A DNA stretch of 64,000 bases from contig CAZLTN010000020.1 in the NCBI GenBank assembly GCA_964562455.1, forward strand, positions 6,236-70,235. Direction: 5' to 3'. The notes below the pieces were generated by a model. That model was not told the origin of the DNA. It saw only the letters and a program-made list of their open reading frames with translations, and did no database searches. This document shows, in pieces, positions 62,886 through 64,000 of the stretch (position 1 is the first letter of the stretch; the number at the start of each line of letters is the position of its first letter). A program made the translations under genes and the position numbers. Origin of the DNA: Ravibacter sp964562455 (GTDB lineage Bacteria; Bacteroidota; Bacteroidia; Cytophagales; Spirosomataceae).

Positions 62886-64000
62886 CTACACCCTCACAAT
62901 CTCCGCCCCGATCGCGTTCAGCCTGGCGTCGATGTTCTGGTATCCCCGATCGATCTGTTCGATGTTGTCTATAATACTGGTACCTTTTGCAGACAGTGCA
63001 GCAATGAGCAGCGCCACCCCAGCACGGATATCAGGTGATGTCATCCGGATCCCTTTCAGTTGCGACTCCCTGTTAAGGCCGATCACTGTTGCACGGTGCG
63101 GGTCGCACAGTATAATCTGCGCCCCCATATCGATCAGCTTATCTACGAAGAAAAGGCGGCTTTCAAACATTTTCTGATGAATCAGCACTGTCCCCTGCGC
63201 CTGGATAGCCGTTACCAGCACTATACTCAGCAAATCTGGTGTAAACCCTGGCCAGGGAGCATCGGCAACCGTCATGGTCGAGCCGTCGAGAAAAGTCTCA
63301 ATACGGTATTTTTCCTGCGCCGGAATGTGAATGTCATCACCCCGGATTTCCAGTGTGATACCCAGCCGACGGAAAACATCGGGAATGATCCCCAGCTCCT
63401 GCACCTGGCAGTCCTTAATAGTAATTTCGGACTGGGTCATAGCTGCCAGTCCTATAAAACTACCTATCTCAATCATGTCCGGAAGCATGGTGTGCTCCGT
63501 GCCCTGAAGGCTTTCAACTCCTTCTATAACAAGGAGGTTCGATCCGACTCCCGATATCTTGGCGCCCATCCTGTTGAGCATCTTGCAAAGCTGCTGCAGA
63601 TAGGGTTCGCAGGCGGCATTATAAATGGTAGTGACACCGTCAGCAAGTACCGCCGCCATTACAACATTGGCGGTTCCTGTAACCGAGGCTTCATCCAGCA
63701 ACATATAAGTCCCTTTCAGCTTTTCGGCTTCGACCCGGAAGAACCCTCCGTCCTCATCGTCATAATGAAAGGTAGCACCCAGCTTTTCGAACCCAAGAAA
63801 ATGAGTATCTAAACGCCTGCGCCCTATTTTGTCGCCTCCCGGCCGGGAAATACTTCCTTTTCCGAACCTCCCGAGCATGGGCCCGAGCAGCATTACCGAA
63901 CCCCTCAGGGCAGTAGCCTTCTGCTTGTAGAGGGCTGTCTCAAGATACCCCATGTTGACCTTGTCGGCCTGGAACCGCACCGACGACTCGCTGAGCCTTT
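62886..64000 (-). CDS. murA: UDP-N-acetylglucosamine 1-carboxyvinyltransferase (5' truncated by window)
   Basis: MurA adds enolpyruvate to UDP-GlcNAc, the first committed step of peptidoglycan synthesis. The frame is open to the window edge (reading RLSESSVRFQADKVN), so the N-terminus is missing. Seen are RGSVMLLGPMLGRFG, TANVVMAAVLADG, MIEIGSFIG and SPDIRAGVALLIAA. The active-site loop reads PGGDKIG, with Asp where E. coli has the fosfomycin-sensitive Cys115. It converges on the preceding gene, with a 15-base gap. Confidence 0.96.
   Translation of the reverse strand, partial: RLSESSVRFQADKVNMGYLETALYKQKATALRGSVMLLGPMLGRFGKGSISRPGGDKIGRRRLDTHFLGFEKLGATFHYDDEDGGFFRVEAEKLKGTYMLLDEASVTGTANVVMAAVLADGVTTIYNAACEPYLQQLCKMLNRMGAKISGVGSNLLVIEGVESLQGTEHTMLPDMIEIGSFIGLAAMTQSEITIKDCQVQELGIIPDVFRRLGITLEIRGDDIHIPAQEKYRIETFLDGSTMTVADAPWPGFTPDLLSIVLVTAIQAQGTVLIHQKMFESRLFFVDKLIDMGAQIILCDPHRATVIGLNRESQLKGIRMTSPDIRAGVALLIAALSAKGTSIIDNIEQIDRGYQNIDARLNAIGAEIVRV

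Overview
The window looks like chromosomal DNA of a member of the Bacteroidota (Cytophagales, Chitinophagales or Sphingobacteriales type). Supporting signs are repeated promoter elements of the Bacteroidota type (TAnnTTTG, about 19 nt after a TTG-like box) at the expected distance before many genes, a TonB-dependent receptor with an N-terminal carboxypeptidase-regulatory-like domain, several ECF sigma factors, a LytS/LytTR pair, a MurA with Asp in place of the catalytic Cys, an IspH with the long N-terminal extension usual in this phylum, and a DUF3078 outer-membrane protein. Genes are dense on both strands. I see no phage, transposase, CRISPR array or plasmid functions.

Layout. 0-20.5 kb: the end of a sigma-54 activator converging on a hybrid histidine kinase, a TetA-like MFS pump divergent from purH, a membrane gluzincin-like peptidase, an SSS symporter, serine acetyltransferase, a MerR-type regulator, an M28/PDZ peptidase, metH divergent from an Lrp-type regulator, an ABC exporter, and the era-der GTPase pair. 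20.5-31.5 kb: initiator tRNA-fMet with its own promoter and terminator, a secreted BNR/sialidase-fold protein, a polytopic membrane protein, an osmotic/mechanosensitive group (ECF sigma with a hydrophobic tail, a small membrane protein, MscS, DUF3078, MscL), then tsf, rpsB, rpsI, rplM and ispH. 31.7-43 kb: an ECF sigma/anti-sigma/DUF4097-like operon, a solitary ECF sigma factor, two secreted phosphoesterase-fold enzymes, a Nudix hydrolase, a GmhA-like isomerase with a Wzi/RemB-like outer-membrane protein, and a TonB-dependent receptor.

43.1-51.8 kb is the most unusual part: eight same-strand genes, mostly overlapping by 4-50 bases. They encode an alpha/beta hydrolase with Cys at the nucleophile position, an acetoacetate-decarboxylase-family protein, three small polytopic membrane proteins, a patatin-like lipase, a metallophosphoesterase with a membrane domain, and a GMC oxidoreductase of the cholesterol-oxidase-like type with a ferredoxin-like Cys cluster. 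The set suggests a membrane-associated pathway that releases, oxidises and decarboxylates a lipid or sterol-like substrate. No function can be assigned from sequence alone.

51.8-64 kb: mannose-1-phosphate guanylyltransferase, a DUF1080 secreted protein, a LytS/LytTR/MFS operon, a secreted protein of unknown function, a cupin protein, a four-helix membrane protein, a collagen-like lipoprotein, a large secreted dehydrogenase-like/cytochrome c protein, and murA running off the end. Several 3' gene ends carry palindromic or short tandem repeat elements of different sequence families, including a 30-base perfect palindrome inside a coding region.
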